DNA of 64,000 nt. Origin: Sphingomonas flavalba (GTDB taxonomy: Bacteria; Pseudomonadota; Alphaproteobacteria; Sphingomonadales; Sphingomonadaceae). The stretch lies in contig NZ_SPHY01000003.1 in assembly GCF_004796535.1 (NCBI RefSeq), positions 1-64,000 of the forward strand, written 5' to 3'. A model generated the notes under the pieces. The model saw only the letters and a program-made list of their open reading frames with translations, made no database searches and was not told the origin of the DNA. Every line of letters begins with the position of its first letter. The first letter of the stretch is position 1. Positions 30,569 through 40,532 of the stretch are shown in pieces. A program made the position numbers and the translations under genes.

Positions 30569-33136
30569 TTAGAGGGTGCGCTCGCGCATCTCGACCTCGA
30601 AAGTTTCGAGGAAGTCGCCGGGCTTGATGTCGGTCGTGTTCTCGAAGGTCACGCCGCATTCCAGGCCGGCGCGCACTTCCGGCACGTCGTCCTTGAACCG
30701 GCGCAGCGAGGCGATCGCACCGTTGTAGATGATGACGTCGTCGCGGGTGATCCGCGCCTTCAGCGCCTTGCGGATCAGCCCCTCGGTGACGAGCAGGCCC
30801 GCCGCCTTGCCGTGCTTGCCGGCGGAGAACACTTCCCGCACCTCGGCCCGGCCGACGACATGCTCGACCGCCTCCGGCCCAAGCTCCCCGGCCATGCCGG
30901 CGCGGATCTCGTCGGTCAGATGGTAGATCACGTCGTAATATTTGAGCGCGACCTGATCCCGCGTGGCGATTTCCCGCGCCTTGGCGTTGGCGCGGACGTT
31001 GAAGCCGATGATCGGCGACCGGCTGGCGGAGGCCAGCGTCACGTCGCTCTCCGTGATCCCGCCGACGCCGGCGTGGAGGATTCGCACGCGGATGTCGTCG
31101 GTCGAGATCTTGTTGAGCGCGTTGACGATCGCCTCGACCGAACCCTGGGTGTCGCCCTTGACGACCAGCGGATATTCGATCGCCTGCTTCTGGCGCAGGG
31201 CGGAGAACATGCTCTCAAGGTCGGCCGGCGCCTGCGTCGTCCGCTTGCGGGTGATGACGCTCTGGCGGTAAGCGGCGACCTCGCGGGCGCGGGCCTCGCT
31301 TTCGACCACCGACAGCGGGTCCGCCGCCTGCGGCACGCCGGACAGGCCGAGCACCGCGACCGGCGTCGACGGCCCCGCTTCCTTCAGGTTGCGGCCCTTG
31401 TCGTCGATCAGCGCGCGGACCTTGCCGCTTTCCGCGCCGACGACGAACACATCGCCGACCTTCAGCGTGCCGCGCCGGACGAGCACGGTCGCGACCGGCC
31501 CGCGGCCCTTGTCGAGCTGCGCCTCGATCACCGTGCCTTCGGCGTGGCGGTCGGGGTTGGCCTTCAGCTCCAGCAGCTCCGCCTGCAGCAGGATCTTCTC
31601 GACCAGCTCGTCGAGCCCGGTCTTCTTCAGCGCGGAAACCTCGACGTCCTGCGTGTCGCCGCCCATCGCCTCGACCTGCACGTCGTACTGGAGCAGCGCC
31701 TCGCGTACCCGCTGCGGGTTCGCCTCGTGCTTGTCGACCTTGTTGATCGCGACGATCATCGGCACGCCGGCCGCCTTGGTATGGTTGATCGCCTCGACCG
31801 TCTGCGGCTTCAGCCCGTCGTCGGCGGCAACCACCAGCACCACGATGTCGGTGACGTTGGCGCCGCGCTGGCGCATCTCGGTGAACGCCTCGTGACCCGG
31901 CGTGTCGAGGAAGGTGACCTTGTCGCCCGACTTCACCGTCACCTGATAGGCGCCGATATGCTGGGTGATGCCGCCGGCCTCGCCGGTCGCGACATCGGTG
32001 CCGCGCAGCGCGTCGAGCAGCGAGGTCTTGCCGTGGTCGACATGGCCCATGATCGTCACCACTGGCGGACGCGGGCGCAGCGCTTCCACCGCGTCGACAT
32101 CGTCGTCGACGGCCAGGTCGACGTCGGAATCGGATACGCGGTTGATGTTGTGGCCAAATTCGGTGACCAGCAGTTCAGCCGTGTCCTGATCGATCGTCTG
32201 ATTCACGGTGACGGGCATGCCCATCTTGAACAGCGCCTTGACCAGATCGGCGCCCTTTTCCGCCATGCGGTTGGCGAGTTCCTGGACGGTGATCGCTTCC
32301 GGCACGTTGACGTCGCGAACCTGGCGGACCTGCACCTGCGAACCGCCGCCGCCCTGGGCGCGCCGCTCCTTCTCGCGGGCGCGCTTCAGCGCGGCGAGCG
32401 AACGCGCGCGGGCGCCGCCGTCACCGTCGTTCAGCGCGCGGGTCACGGTCAGCTTGCCCTGGCGGCGATCGTCACCGCGCGGCGCGCCACGCGACGGGCG
32501 CGGCGCATCCGGCCGCTTCGGCGGCGGGGCGACCGGGGTGAAGCGGCGCGGTGCCGGCCGTGCGTCGGCAGCAGGCGTGGGCGCTGGCGCTGGCGGCGCC
32601 GTGTCGGCGGGCGCCGCGGGTGCAGGCGCGGCAGCGGCAACCGGGGCTTCCGCCGCCGGCGGCGGGTTCTGGGCGGCGTCCTCGGCGGCGCGACGCGCTT
32701 CCTCCTCCGCCCGGCGATTGTCCTCGGCGCGCTGGCGCTCTTCCTCGGACACGCGCTGGCGTTCGCGCTCCTCGCGATGGCGCGCTTCCTCCAGCGCGTT
32801 CATCCGCGCCTCTTCCGCCTCGCGCAGCAGCTTCGCCTGCAATTCCTGGCGCGACATCAGCGAATCGGCGGCCGGCCGCACGGGGGCGGGCGGCGGTGGG
32901 GGCGGCGCGGCCGGCGTGCGCACGGGCGCAGGCGCAGGCGCGCTGTCCTCCACCACCGGAGCGTCCGCTTCGCCCGGCTTGCCGAGGATCCGGCGCCGCT
33001 TGACTTCGACGACGACGGTGTTCGAGCGGCCATGGCTGAAGCTCTGCTTCACCTTGCCGGTCTCCACCGTGCGTTTCAGGCCCAGGGGGACCCGCGCGCC
33101 GAGCTTCGGCTTTTCCTTGTTGTCGCTATCACTCAT
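30569..33136 (-). CDS. infB: Translation initiation factor IF-2
   Basis: An 855-residue GTPase. The N-terminal third is an Ala/Pro/Arg/Glu-rich, low-complexity region. The G domain carries [19 protein letters not shown] and NKVD. Domains II to IV follow, with [13 protein letters not shown] and the initiator-tRNA-binding C-terminus. It places fMet-tRNA on the 30S subunit. The ATG at 33136 overlaps the ylxR stop by 4 nt (ATGA). Confidence 0.97.
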   Translation of the reverse strand: MSDSDNKEKPKLGARVPLGLKRTVETGKVKQSFSHGRSNTVVVEVKRRRILGKPGEADAPVVEDSAPAPAPVRTPAAPPPPPPAPVRPAADSLMSRQELQAKLLREAEEARMNALEEARHREERERQRVSEEERQRAEDNRRAEEEARRAAEDAAQNPPPAAEAPVAAAAPAPAAPADTAPPAPAPTPAADARPAPRRFTPVAPPPKRPDAPRPSRGAPRGDDRRQGKLTVTRALNDGDGGARARSLAALKRAREKERRAQGGGGSQVQVRQVRDVNVPEAITVQELANRMAEKGADLVKALFKMGMPVTVNQTIDQDTAELLVTEFGHNINRVSDSDVDLAVDDDVDAVEALRPRPPVVTIMGHVDHGKTSLLDALRGTDVATGEAGGITQHIGAYQVTVKSGDKVTFLDTPGHEAFTEMRQRGANVTDIVVLVVAADDGLKPQTVEAINHTKAAGVPMIVAINKVDKHEANPQRVREALLQYDVQVEAMGGDTQDVEVSALKKTGLDELVEKILLQAELLELKANPDRHAEGTVIEAQLDKGRGPVATVLVRRGTLKVGDVFVVGAESGKVRALIDDKGRNLKEAGPSTPVAVLGLSGVPQAADPLSVVESEARAREVAAYRQSVITRKRTTQAPADLESMFSALRQKQAIEYPLVVKGDTQGSVEAIVNALNKISTDDIRVRILHAGVGGITESDVTLASASRSPIIGFNVRANAKAREIATRDQVALKYYDVIYHLTDEIRAGMAGELGPEAVEHVVGRAEVREVFSAGKHGKAAGLLVTEGLIRKALKARITRDDVIIYNGAIASLRRFKDDVPEVRAGLECGVTFENTTDIKPGDFLETFEVEMRERTL

Positions 33137-33885
33137 GAACTTGCCCGAGACCCTTCGTTCGTCGTCCGTTCCGCCGTCGTGCCGTCCGCCACGGGGGCGG
33201 ATGGACCTTGCGAGGCGGTTTCGCAAGGCCGGTCGCCCGCTTCAAATCCGATGAATGCGTGCCAGCGGGCGACAGCATCGCCCACCCTTGCCGCCGCGTC
33301 ACGGCCCGTTACCGCGACATGTACCACATTTTCACGCCCGAGCGCCAAGGACAATGTGGGGCGCCCGGCGGCGATTACCAACCCGCGCGCGCCCGACCCT
33401 TCCGTGCCGCTGCCGACCCGCAGTGCCTGGTCGAGCCGGCGGCAGCCGTCGGTGCCGGCGTCGGCGGCGTGGAGCAGCAGCGCCACCTTGCCCGCCCGCG
33501 CCGCCGCCTCGATCCGTTCGGCGCCGGTCACCAGCGTGCCGCCGCGCGCCTCCAGACCCAGCCGGTCGAGCGCGGCGCGTTCGAGCGCGTCGGCGATGCG
33601 CTGGCCAAGGTCGGCCGGCGCGGCGGCGGCACCGCTCTTGAACGCGCGGGCGAGCGCGGCCTTCAGCCGCCCCTTCGCCTGCGCCGCGTCCAGCGTCGCA
33701 CGGTCGACGGCGATCCACGCGCCGCGCCCCGGCGCCTTGCCGCGGACGTCGGGCAGCACCTGGCCGTCCGGCGCGAGCGCAAGCCGCACCAGCCGGACAG
33801 GATCGGCGCGCGCACCCGACAGGATGCAGCGCCGGCTGTTGCCGTGGATGTCGGCGTCTAGCGGATCATTGGGGAGTTCCCGCAA
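33133..33885 (-). CDS. YlxR (DUF448) RNA-binding protein fused to an L7Ae-like domain
   Basis: About 250 residues. The N-terminal YlxR domain shows RRCILSGARADPVRLVRLAL and GRGAWI. The C-terminal part (about 115-210), with GGTLVTGAERIEAAARAGKV, resembles a YlxQ/L7Ae RNA-binding domain. The fusion is common in alphaproteobacteria. YlxR homologues bind RNase P RNA or act near transcription-translation coupling. A TTG start at 33885 with a GGAGGA ribosome binding site gives an N-terminus RELPNDPL like relatives; an ATG at 33921 is possible. It overlaps nusA at its start and infB at its end. Confidence 0.82.
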   Translation of the reverse strand: MRELPNDPLDADIHGNSRRCILSGARADPVRLVRLALAPDGQVLPDVRGKAPGRGAWIAVDRATLDAAQAKGRLKAALARAFKSGAAAAPADLGQRIADALERAALDRLGLEARGGTLVTGAERIEAAARAGKVALLLHAADAGTDGCRRLDQALRVGSGTEGSGARGLVIAAGRPTLSLALGRENVVHVAVTGRDAAARVGDAVARWHAFIGFEAGDRPCETASQGPSAPVADGTTAERTTNEGSRASS

Positions 33886-35512
33886 CTGCGTCCTCCCCGG
33901 TTTCGTCCTGCCCGGCCTCATCCTGCCCGTCGGCCGCCACGTCCTCGTCGGTGAACCAGTGGGCGCGGGCGGCCATGATGATCTCGTTGCCCTGCTCTTC
34001 GCTCAGGCCGTATTCGGCGAGGACACCGCCCTTGTCCTCCGGCCGGCCGGCGCTCTCGGCGCGGCGGCGCGGCTCGACCCGGCGCTTCTGCACCAGTTCG
34101 TCGGTGGCAAGATCGGCCAGGTCGTCGAGGGTCAGGATGCCCGCCTTGCCCAGCGTTACCAGCATCGCCTCGGTCAGATAGGGCATGCCAGCCAGATCGT
34201 CCGATACGCCGAGCGCACGGCGTTCCTCGCGATTGGCTTCCTCGCGCCGTTCCAGCGCCTCCTGCGCGCGGCTCTGCAGCTCGCCGGCCAGTTCCTCGTC
34301 GAAGCCCTCGATCGTCGCGATCTCGTCGGCCTCGACATAGGCGACCTCCTCAAGGCTGCCGAAGCCTTCGGCGACCAGCAGCTGGGCCAGCGTCTCGTCA
34401 ACGTCCAGTTCGCGCTGGAACAGTTCGGAGCGTTCGGTGAACTCGCGCTGGCGCTTCTCGCTGGCGTCGGCCTCGGTCAGGATGTCGATCGCCTTGCCGG
34501 TCAGCTGGCTGGCGAGGCGGACGTTCTGGCCGCGCCGGCCGATGGCGAGCGACAGCTGATCGTCGGGGACGACGACCTCGATCCGGTCCTCTTCCTCGTC
34601 GATGACGACGCGGCTGACATTGGCCGGCTGGAGCGCGTTGACGACGAAGGTCGCCGTGTCCTCGGACCACGGAATGATGTCGATCTTCTCGCCCTGCATT
34701 TCCTGGACGACCGCCTGGACGCGGCTGCCCTTCATGCCGACGCAGGCGCCGACCGGGTCGATGCTCGAATCGCGGCTGATCACGCCGATCTTGGCGCGGC
34801 TGCCCGGATCGCGGGCGGCGGCCTTGATCTCGATGATGCCGTCGTAGATTTCCGGCACCTCCTGCGCGAACAGCTTCTTCATGAATTCCGGGTGGGCGCG
34901 CGACAGGAAGATCTGCGGCCCGCGATTTTCGCGCACCACGCGCAGGATCAGCGAGCGGATGCGGTCGCCGACGCGCACCACTTCGCGCGGGATCTGCGCG
35001 TCGCGGCGGATGACGCCTTCCGCCCGGCCGAGGTCGACGACGACATGGCCGAACTCGACGCGCTTGACGACGCCGGTGATGATCTCGTTGGCGCGGTCCT
35101 TGAACTCTTCATACTGGCGCTCGCGCTCGGCATCGCGGACCTTCTGGAAGATCACCTGCTTGGCGGCCTGGGCGGCGATGCGGCCGAACTCGATCGCCGG
35201 CAGCGGATCGACGATGAAATCGCCGATCGCGGCGCCGGGCTGGAGCTTTTCCGCGTCCTTGGGGCTGACCTGCTTGAAATAATCGTCGACCGCCTCGACC
35301 ACCTCGACGACGCGCCACAGGCGCAGGTCGCCGGTCTGCGGGTCGAGCTTGGCGCGGATGTCGTTCTCGGCGCCGTAACGGGCGCGGGCGGCGCGCTGGA
35401 TCGCATCCTCCATCGCCTCGATGACGATGGCGCGGTCGATCAGCTTCTCCTTGGCGACCGCATCGGCGATGGCGATCAGCTCTGCCTTGTTGGCGGAAAT
35501 CGCGGTAACCAT
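33866..35512 (-). CDS. nusA: Transcription termination/antitermination protein NusA
   Basis: A 548-residue protein with the NusA N-terminal domain, an S1 domain (ITGVVKRVEFGHVVVDL), two KH domains (CVGMKGSRVQAVVQEMQGEK; LAIGRRGQNVRLASQL), and two C-terminal acidic helix-hairpin-helix repeats. It binds RNA polymerase and modulates pausing, termination and antitermination. It lies between rimP and ylxR, 6 bp after the rimP stop, in the standard operon. Confidence 0.97.
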   Translation of the reverse strand: MVTAISANKAELIAIADAVAKEKLIDRAIVIEAMEDAIQRAARARYGAENDIRAKLDPQTGDLRLWRVVEVVEAVDDYFKQVSPKDAEKLQPGAAIGDFIVDPLPAIEFGRIAAQAAKQVIFQKVRDAERERQYEEFKDRANEIITGVVKRVEFGHVVVDLGRAEGVIRRDAQIPREVVRVGDRIRSLILRVVRENRGPQIFLSRAHPEFMKKLFAQEVPEIYDGIIEIKAAARDPGSRAKIGVISRDSSIDPVGACVGMKGSRVQAVVQEMQGEKIDIIPWSEDTATFVVNALQPANVSRVVIDEEEDRIEVVVPDDQLSLAIGRRGQNVRLASQLTGKAIDILTEADASEKRQREFTERSELFQRELDVDETLAQLLVAEGFGSLEEVAYVEADEIATIEGFDEELAGELQSRAQEALERREEANREERRALGVSDDLAGMPYLTEAMLVTLGKAGILTLDDLADLATDELVQKRRVEPRRRAESAGRPEDKGGVLAEYGLSEEQGNEIIMAARAHWFTDEDVAADGQDEAGQDETGEDAVAGTPQ

Positions 35513-35518
35513 CCTGTC

Positions 35519-36043
35519 TTACCCTTCCAGCTGAATCCTGTCGGCGCCTTCCGCCGAAAGCGGCGCCGTGGCCGCGACCAATGCCTCGGTGAACAGCAGC
35601 TTCGCGCTCCTCACATTGGCGAAATCCACTTCCGCTCGCCCGTGCCGACCCATGTCGACGGCGATCGTCGTGCCGTCGATGCCCTGCAATATGCCGGTCA
35701 ACTGCTTGCGGCCGTCGACCGGCTCGACCAGGCCGATCCGCGCCTCGTGCCCCGCCCAGTCGGCAAAGTCGGCGGGCCGGGTCAGCGGCCGGTCGATCCC
35801 CGGAGAACTGACCTCCAGCCGGTAGGCGTCCTCGATCGGGTCGGCCGCGTCCAGCACGTCGGACAGGCGGCGCGACAGCACGGCGCAGTCGTCGATGGTC
35901 AACTGGCGGGTTTCCGGCCGTTCGGCCATGACCTGCAACGTCGGGTCCGACGTACCGCCGATCATCTTGACGCGCACGAGAGCGAAGCCGAGGGCCTTGG
36001 CCTCCGGTTCGATCAGGCGGGTCAGCGCGGCGATGTCGGCCAT
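35519..36043 (-). CDS. rimP: Ribosome maturation factor RimP
   Basis: A 174-residue protein starting MADIAALTRLIEPEAKALGF, with EVSSPGIDRPLTRPADFADW, the RimP signature. It assists 30S subunit assembly. Upstream in-frame codons exist to 36151, but the family N-terminus fixes ATG at 36043. It is the first gene of the rimP-nusA-ylxR-infB-rbfA operon. Confidence 0.95.
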   Translation of the reverse strand: MADIAALTRLIEPEAKALGFALVRVKMIGGTSDPTLQVMAERPETRQLTIDDCAVLSRRLSDVLDAADPIEDAYRLEVSSPGIDRPLTRPADFADWAGHEARIGLVEPVDGRKQLTGILQGIDGTTIAVDMGRHGRAEVDFANVRSAKLLFTEALVAATAPLSAEGADRIQLEG

Positions 36044-36182
36044 CGAATCTCCATAAGCGGCTTCGGCGCCGGACCCGGTGGGCCCGACCTCAACATAGAT
36101 ACCGATGTCGAGAAGCAGGTCGCATATAAGCCTGTTGCCCCGCGACGGCAAGCGCGAACTCGCACGCGGCGCAACGGCCCGG

Positions 36183-37328
36183 TCAGCGGCGGTTCTGCTG
36201 CGCGAACCACGGCGCCATCCGCGCCAGCGCGTCCTCCACCTGTGCCGTCGACACCGCGAAGCTGAACCGCATGAAGCGGTGGCCGTCGACCGGGTCGAAA
36301 TCGATGCCCGGCGCCGTCGCCACCCCGGTCGCCTCCAGCAGCCGGGTACAGAAGGCGAGGCTGTCGTCGGTCAGATGGCCGATGTCGGCATAGATGTAGA
36401 ATGCGCCGTCGGGCGGCGCGATCCGGGTCAGGCCGAGCGCCGGCAGCCGGTCGAGCAGCAGGTCGCGGTTGCGGCGGTAGCTGGCGATATGCCCCTCCAA
36501 CTCGTCGCGGCAATCGAACGCCGCCAGCCCGGCATGCTGGCTGAGCGACGGCGGGGTCAGGAACAGATTGCCCATCCGCGCCCGTGCCGCCGCGACCAGC
36601 GCCGGCGGCACCACCAGCCAGCCGAGCCGCCAGCCGGCCATGCTGAAATATTTGGAGAAGCTGCTGATGACCAGCGCGTCCGGCATCTCCTCCAGCAGCG
36701 AGCGCGCCGGGCCGACATAGCTGAGGCCGTGGTAGATCTCGTCCGACAGCACGCGGATGCCCCGGTCGCGGCAGACGGCGGCGATCGCGCGCAGTTCGTC
36801 CTCGGGGATGATCGTGCCGGTCGGGTTGGCCGGGCTGGCGACGATCACCCCATCCGGCGCCGGGTCGAGCGCGGCCAGCGCCGCCGCCGAAAGCTGGAAC
36901 CGCTCCGCCGCGCCGCACGCAATTTCCACCGGCGTGATGTGCAGCGCCTTCAGCGTGTTGCGATAGGCGACATAGCCCGGCCGGGCGAGCGCCACCCGCG
37001 CGCCGGGCGCGAACATGCAACTAAGCGCCAGCACCAGCGCCGGCGACGCGCCGCAGGTGAGGATGATCTGCTCCGGGTCGACGGCGACGCCGTGGCGTTC
37101 GCGGTACAGGCCGGCGATCCGCGCCTTCAGCTCCGGGCTTTCCCAATAGCCCATGCCGTCGCTGTCGAGGATGCGGTGGGCGACCGCGATCGCCCCAGCC
37201 GGCGCGCCGGTCGACGGCTGGCCGAACTCCATGTGGATCACTGGCGCGCCCTGTGCCGCCATGCGATGCGCCAGCCGGCTGATCGCAATTGCATGGAACG
37301 GGTCGATCTCGACCGGCATCACGCTCAT
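36183..37328 (-). CDS. PLP-dependent class I/II aminotransferase
   Basis: About 381 residues, fold-type I. SSFSKYFSMAGWRLGW carries the Schiff-base lysine, SPANPTGTIIP is the Asn-Pro-Thr-Gly loop, and the substrate-carboxylate Arg lies in HRFMRFSF. Aminotransferases of this family move amino groups between amino acids and 2-oxo acids; the donor cannot be told from sequence alone. An upstream start to 37373 is open; MSVMPVEIDPF at 37328 is the likeliest N-terminus. Confidence 0.88.
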   Translation of the reverse strand: MSVMPVEIDPFHAIAISRLAHRMAAQGAPVIHMEFGQPSTGAPAGAIAVAHRILDSDGMGYWESPELKARIAGLYRERHGVAVDPEQIILTCGASPALVLALSCMFAPGARVALARPGYVAYRNTLKALHITPVEIACGAAERFQLSAAALAALDPAPDGVIVASPANPTGTIIPEDELRAIAAVCRDRGIRVLSDEIYHGLSYVGPARSLLEEMPDALVISSFSKYFSMAGWRLGWLVVPPALVAAARARMGNLFLTPPSLSQHAGLAAFDCRDELEGHIASYRRNRDLLLDRLPALGLTRIAPPDGAFYIYADIGHLTDDSLAFCTRLLEATGVATAPGIDFDPVDGHRFMRFSFAVSTAQVEDALARMAPWFAQQNRR

Positions 37329-37386
37329 CACCGCACTCCCACGCATCCCCCAACCCGGTCCGCCGTCGGACAAGCGGCGGCGCCGA

Positions 37387-38760
37387 TCAGAAACTGTAGC
37401 TGTCGTAGACCTTGCTCAGGTCGCCGGCCCATTCGCCATTATACAGGTCAAGCAGGCGCTGGGCGGGGACCTTGCCGCTGGCGACGTTGCGGCGCAGCGG
37501 CTCCAGGAAGCCCGCCTCGCTGTCGCCGCCGCCGTCGAGCCGTGCACGGGCGTTGAGGCCGGCGCTGGCGATGTCGAGCACCGTGCCGGCGATGTCGCCG
37601 AGCGTGCCGCCACCGGGGGCCGGCGCGTCCAGCGCCAGTTTCGGCACGGCGTCGCGCAGCGCCTGCCGTTCGTCCAGCGTCCAGTGGCGGACCAGGTCCC
37701 AGGCTGCATCCAGCGCGGTGCCGTCGTACAGCAGGCCGACCCACAGCGCCGGCAGCGCGCAGATCTTGTTCCACGGCCCGCCGTCGGCGCCGCGCATCTC
37801 CAGGAAGGTCTTCAGCCGCACTTCCGGGAAGGCGGTCGACAAATGGTCGGCCCAGTCGGACAGGCGCGGCAGCTCTCCGGGCAGCGCCGGCAGTCGGCCG
37901 TCGAGGAAATCGCGGAAGCTCTGGCCGGCGACGTCGATATACTTGCCGTCGCGGAACACGAAATACATCGGCACGTCGAGCGCATAGTCGGCGTAGCGTT
38001 CGTAGCCGAAGCCGTCCTCGAACACGAAAGGCAGCATGCCGGTGCGCGCCGGATCGGTATCCGACCAGATATGGCTGCGGTAGCTGAGCAGGCCGTTCGG
38101 CTTGCCTTCGGTGAACGGCGAATTGGCGAACAGCGCCGTCGCCAGCGGCTGCAACGCCAGGCCGACGCGGAACTTCTTCACCATGTCCGCTTCGGACTGG
38201 TAGTCGAGATTGACCTGGATCGTGCAGGTCCGCAGCATCATGTCGAGGCCCATCGAGCCGACGCGCGGCATGTGGTTCAGCATGATCGCGTAGCGACCCT
38301 TGGGCATGATCGGCAATTCGTCGCGCCGCTTGTCCGGCCACATGCCGAGGCCGAGGAAGCCGAGGCCAAGCTCGTCGCCGACCGCCTTGACCTGTTGCAG
38401 ATGGCGGCCGGTCTCGGCGCAGGTCTGGTGCAGATTGTCGAGCGGCGCGCCGGACAGTTCAAGCTGGCCGGCCGGTTCCAGGCTGACCGTGCCGTCCGGG
38501 CCGGCGAGGGCGATGACGACGCCGTTCTCCTCGATCGGCCGCCAGCCGAAACGGGTCAGGCCCATCAACAGGTCGCGGATGCCGCCCGGCTCCGCATAGG
38601 ACGGGGCGCGATGGTCCGCCTTGCGGTAGACGAACTTCTCGTGCTCGGTGCCGATCCGCCAGCGATCCGGCGCCTTCTCGCCGCCGGCGAAATAGGCGAC
38701 GAGCTGGTCCCGGCCGGTGATGACCGGATCGTTGCCGCTCGATTCTTCCCGCGTGCTCAT
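37387..38760 (-). CDS. gshA: Glutamate-cysteine ligase (class 2-like, alphaproteobacterial/plant type)
   Basis: A 457-residue ligase with RIGTEHEKFVYR near residue 40 and TCTIQVNLDYQSEADMVKKF, both typical of the plant/alphaproteobacterial gamma-glutamylcysteine synthetases. It makes gamma-glutamylcysteine, the first step of glutathione synthesis, in the cytoplasm. It lies 36 bp after the rsmE stop on the same strand. Glutathione and glutaredoxin supply would also support the glutaredoxin-type arsenate reductase found at 44.7 kb. Confidence 0.93.
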   Translation of the reverse strand: MSTREESSGNDPVITGRDQLVAYFAGGEKAPDRWRIGTEHEKFVYRKADHRAPSYAEPGGIRDLLMGLTRFGWRPIEENGVVIALAGPDGTVSLEPAGQLELSGAPLDNLHQTCAETGRHLQQVKAVGDELGLGFLGLGMWPDKRRDELPIMPKGRYAIMLNHMPRVGSMGLDMMLRTCTIQVNLDYQSEADMVKKFRVGLALQPLATALFANSPFTEGKPNGLLSYRSHIWSDTDPARTGMLPFVFEDGFGYERYADYALDVPMYFVFRDGKYIDVAGQSFRDFLDGRLPALPGELPRLSDWADHLSTAFPEVRLKTFLEMRGADGGPWNKICALPALWVGLLYDGTALDAAWDLVRHWTLDERQALRDAVPKLALDAPAPGGGTLGDIAGTVLDIASAGLNARARLDGGGDSEAGFLEPLRRNVASGKVPAQRLLDLYNGEWAGDLSKVYDSYSF

Positions 38761-38795
38761 AGCGCGGCTCTAGGCGGTCGCGCGCGGCGTGAAAA

Positions 38796-39539
38796 TCATT
38801 TTATCCAGTCCCCCGCCGCCGCCATCCACAGCGCGACGGCGGCGACGGCGGCGGTATCCGCGCGCAGGATGCGCGGACCAAGCGACACCGCAACGGCCGC
38901 CGGCACGGCGCGGATCGCCGCCCGTTCCTCCGCGGTGAAGCCGCCTTCCGGCCCGATCAGGATCGCCGCCGCGCCGGGCCGGGCGACCTCGGCCAGCGGG
39001 GCGCCGCCTTCCTCGTCGGCGAAATAGAGCGCGCGGCCGGCCGGCCAGGCGGCGAGCAGCGCTGGAAGCGGAGTCAGCGGCGCCAGGTCCGGCAGGGCGG
39101 TGCGCTCGCACTGCTCGGCCGCCTCGACCATATGGGCGCGCAGCCTCTCGGCGTTCAGCCGGTCGACGACGGTGCGGCGGGTGGCGACCGGGACCAGCCG
39201 GGCGACGCCCAGCTCGGTCGCCTTTTCCGCCACCCAGTCGATCCGCCCGCGCTTGATCGGCGCGGCGCACAGCCACAGGTCGGGCACCGCCTCGCGCGGG
39301 GCAAGTTGCGCGCCGATCGTCAGGGTCAGCGCCCGCCGGCTCGCCTCGGCAACCGTCGCCAGCCATTCGCCGCTCTGGTCGTCGAACAGCCGGACCGGCG
39401 CGCCCGGCTTCGCCCGCATCACCGCCAGCAGGTAATGCGCCTGCGCCCCGTCCACGGTCAGCGTCGCACCGGCGGCGAGCGCGGTGTCGACGAACAGGCG
39501 CGGCGTGCTGTCCGGCGGCCAGGCGGGGGTGGCGGGCAT
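38796..39539 (-). CDS. rsmE: 16S rRNA (uracil(1498)-N(3))-methyltransferase
   Basis: A 247-residue SPOUT-class methyltransferase with an N-terminal PUA-like domain and the knot region LIGPEGGFTAEERAAIRA followed by SLGPRILRADTAAVAAVAL. It methylates U1498 of 16S rRNA. It is co-directional with gshA. Confidence 0.93.
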   Translation of the reverse strand: MPATPAWPPDSTPRLFVDTALAAGATLTVDGAQAHYLLAVMRAKPGAPVRLFDDQSGEWLATVAEASRRALTLTIGAQLAPREAVPDLWLCAAPIKRGRIDWVAEKATELGVARLVPVATRRTVVDRLNAERLRAHMVEAAEQCERTALPDLAPLTPLPALLAAWPAGRALYFADEEGGAPLAEVARPGAAAILIGPEGGFTAEERAAIRAVPAAVAVSLGPRILRADTAAVAAVALWMAAAGDWIK

Positions 39540-39855
39540 GACCGCCCCTTAATAGCTTTTCCGGCCATGGGGAATCACCCGGCGCGCGGTTCGGAGAAAG
39601 TTGGGAAAGGGGGAGGTCCGAGCCTGGGCCGGGAGGACGGATAGCGGGCGCGGCCATGCGACCCGACCCGGCACCCCGGCGCAGGCCGGGATCCGCCGCC
39701 TGTGGAGCGGCCAACCGCCGAATACCGCCAGCGGATGCAAACTCTGCACTTAGTAGGTTGCAATAAGCAATCGATCTCCCATTGTAACCGATCGGTACGC
39801 CCCCTAGATCGCTGTCACCCGGTTCGGGGAAAAGACGTAAAAATAAGGATTTGAT
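39540..39855. promoter_or_regulatory. Intergenic region upstream of the outer-membrane barrel gene
   Basis: A 316-bp divergent spacer between rsmE and the barrel gene. It holds a REP-like GC-rich palindrome (about 39674-39694, CCCCGGCGCAGGCCGGGATC) and, nearer the barrel gene, an AT-richer stretch (39740-39855) that probably contains its promoter. An AAGGA ribosome binding site is visible before the ATG (within AAATAAGGATTTGATATG). Confidence 0.45.
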
Positions 39856-40425
39856 ATGTTTCGCAACGCAATTCTCGCGGCGTCCGCGCTCGCCCTCGCC
39901 ACATCGGCCGCCACGGCGGCCCAGGCCGCGACGGAAACCGGCCCCTATGTCGGCGTCGCCGCGACCGTCGACGCGACCAATGCCGATCTCGGCGTGGTCG
40001 ACAGCCTTGGCGCGACCGGCGTCGGCGCATCCGCCTTCGCCGGCTACAACATCGCGCTCGGCAACGGACTGTTCGTCGCGCCGGAGGCCAATATCGACCT
40101 GAACAGCGTCGAGGCGAAGGTGGCTGACGGCACCGACGTGCTGCGCGCCAAGGCCCGCTGGGGCTGGGGCGTCGGCGCCCGTGTCGGCTACGACCTGTCC
40201 GACAGCACCGCCGGCTATCTGCGCGCCGGCTATGCCCGCAACCAGATCAAGGTTGTCACCAACGGCATCGCCGACAAGGCGTGGGGTGACGGCGTCCGCG
40301 TCGGCGGCGGCGTCGAGACCCGCCTCGCCCCGCAGCTGCGGCTGCGCGCCGAGTACAACTACGTGAACTACGAAAAGGGCGTCAGCAACAACCAGGGCCT
40401 TGTCGGCCTGGTCTACGGCTTCTGA
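39856..40425 (+). CDS. Outer-membrane beta-barrel protein (OmpA/Opa-like, porin family)
   Basis: A 189-residue protein with a cleavable signal peptide (MFRNAILAASALALATSAATAAQA) and an eight-strand barrel pattern of alternating hydrophobic residues. It ends GLVGLVYGF, with the terminal Phe used for Bam insertion. Such small barrels are abundant outer-membrane proteins in sphingomonads; a transport role is not certain. A strong intrinsic terminator follows. Confidence 0.85.
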   Translation: MFRNAILAASALALATSAATAAQAATETGPYVGVAATVDATNADLGVVDSLGATGVGASAFAGYNIALGNGLFVAPEANIDLNSVEAKVADGTDVLRAKARWGWGVGARVGYDLSDSTAGYLRAGYARNQIKVVTNGIADKAWGDGVRVGGGVETRLAPQLRLRAEYNYVNYEKGVSNNQGLVGLVYGF

Positions 40426-40444
40426 CCCGATCGTAACGCGACGG

Positions 40445-40474
40445 AAGGGCCGGGCGGCAGCGCCCGGCCCTTTT
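40445..40474 (+). terminator. Rho-independent terminator of the beta-barrel gene
   Basis: GGGCCGGGCG, a four-base GCAG loop, then CGCCCGGCCC and TTTT: a perfect 10-bp stem followed by a T-run, 20 bp after the barrel stop codon. Confidence 0.92.
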
Positions 40475-40532
40475 CGTGCGGGCGGCCGGCGGCCCGCTTC
40501 CCACCGGAAGCAGACACACTCTAAGAGGGGGC

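Noticed and set aside
30152-36265. A 2037-codon open frame on the plus strand
   Set aside because: It runs antisense through rbfA, infB, ylxR, nusA and rimP. Long antisense frames are expected in GC-rich coding DNA. The translation has Arg/Asp-rich, low-complexity content and no family motif.
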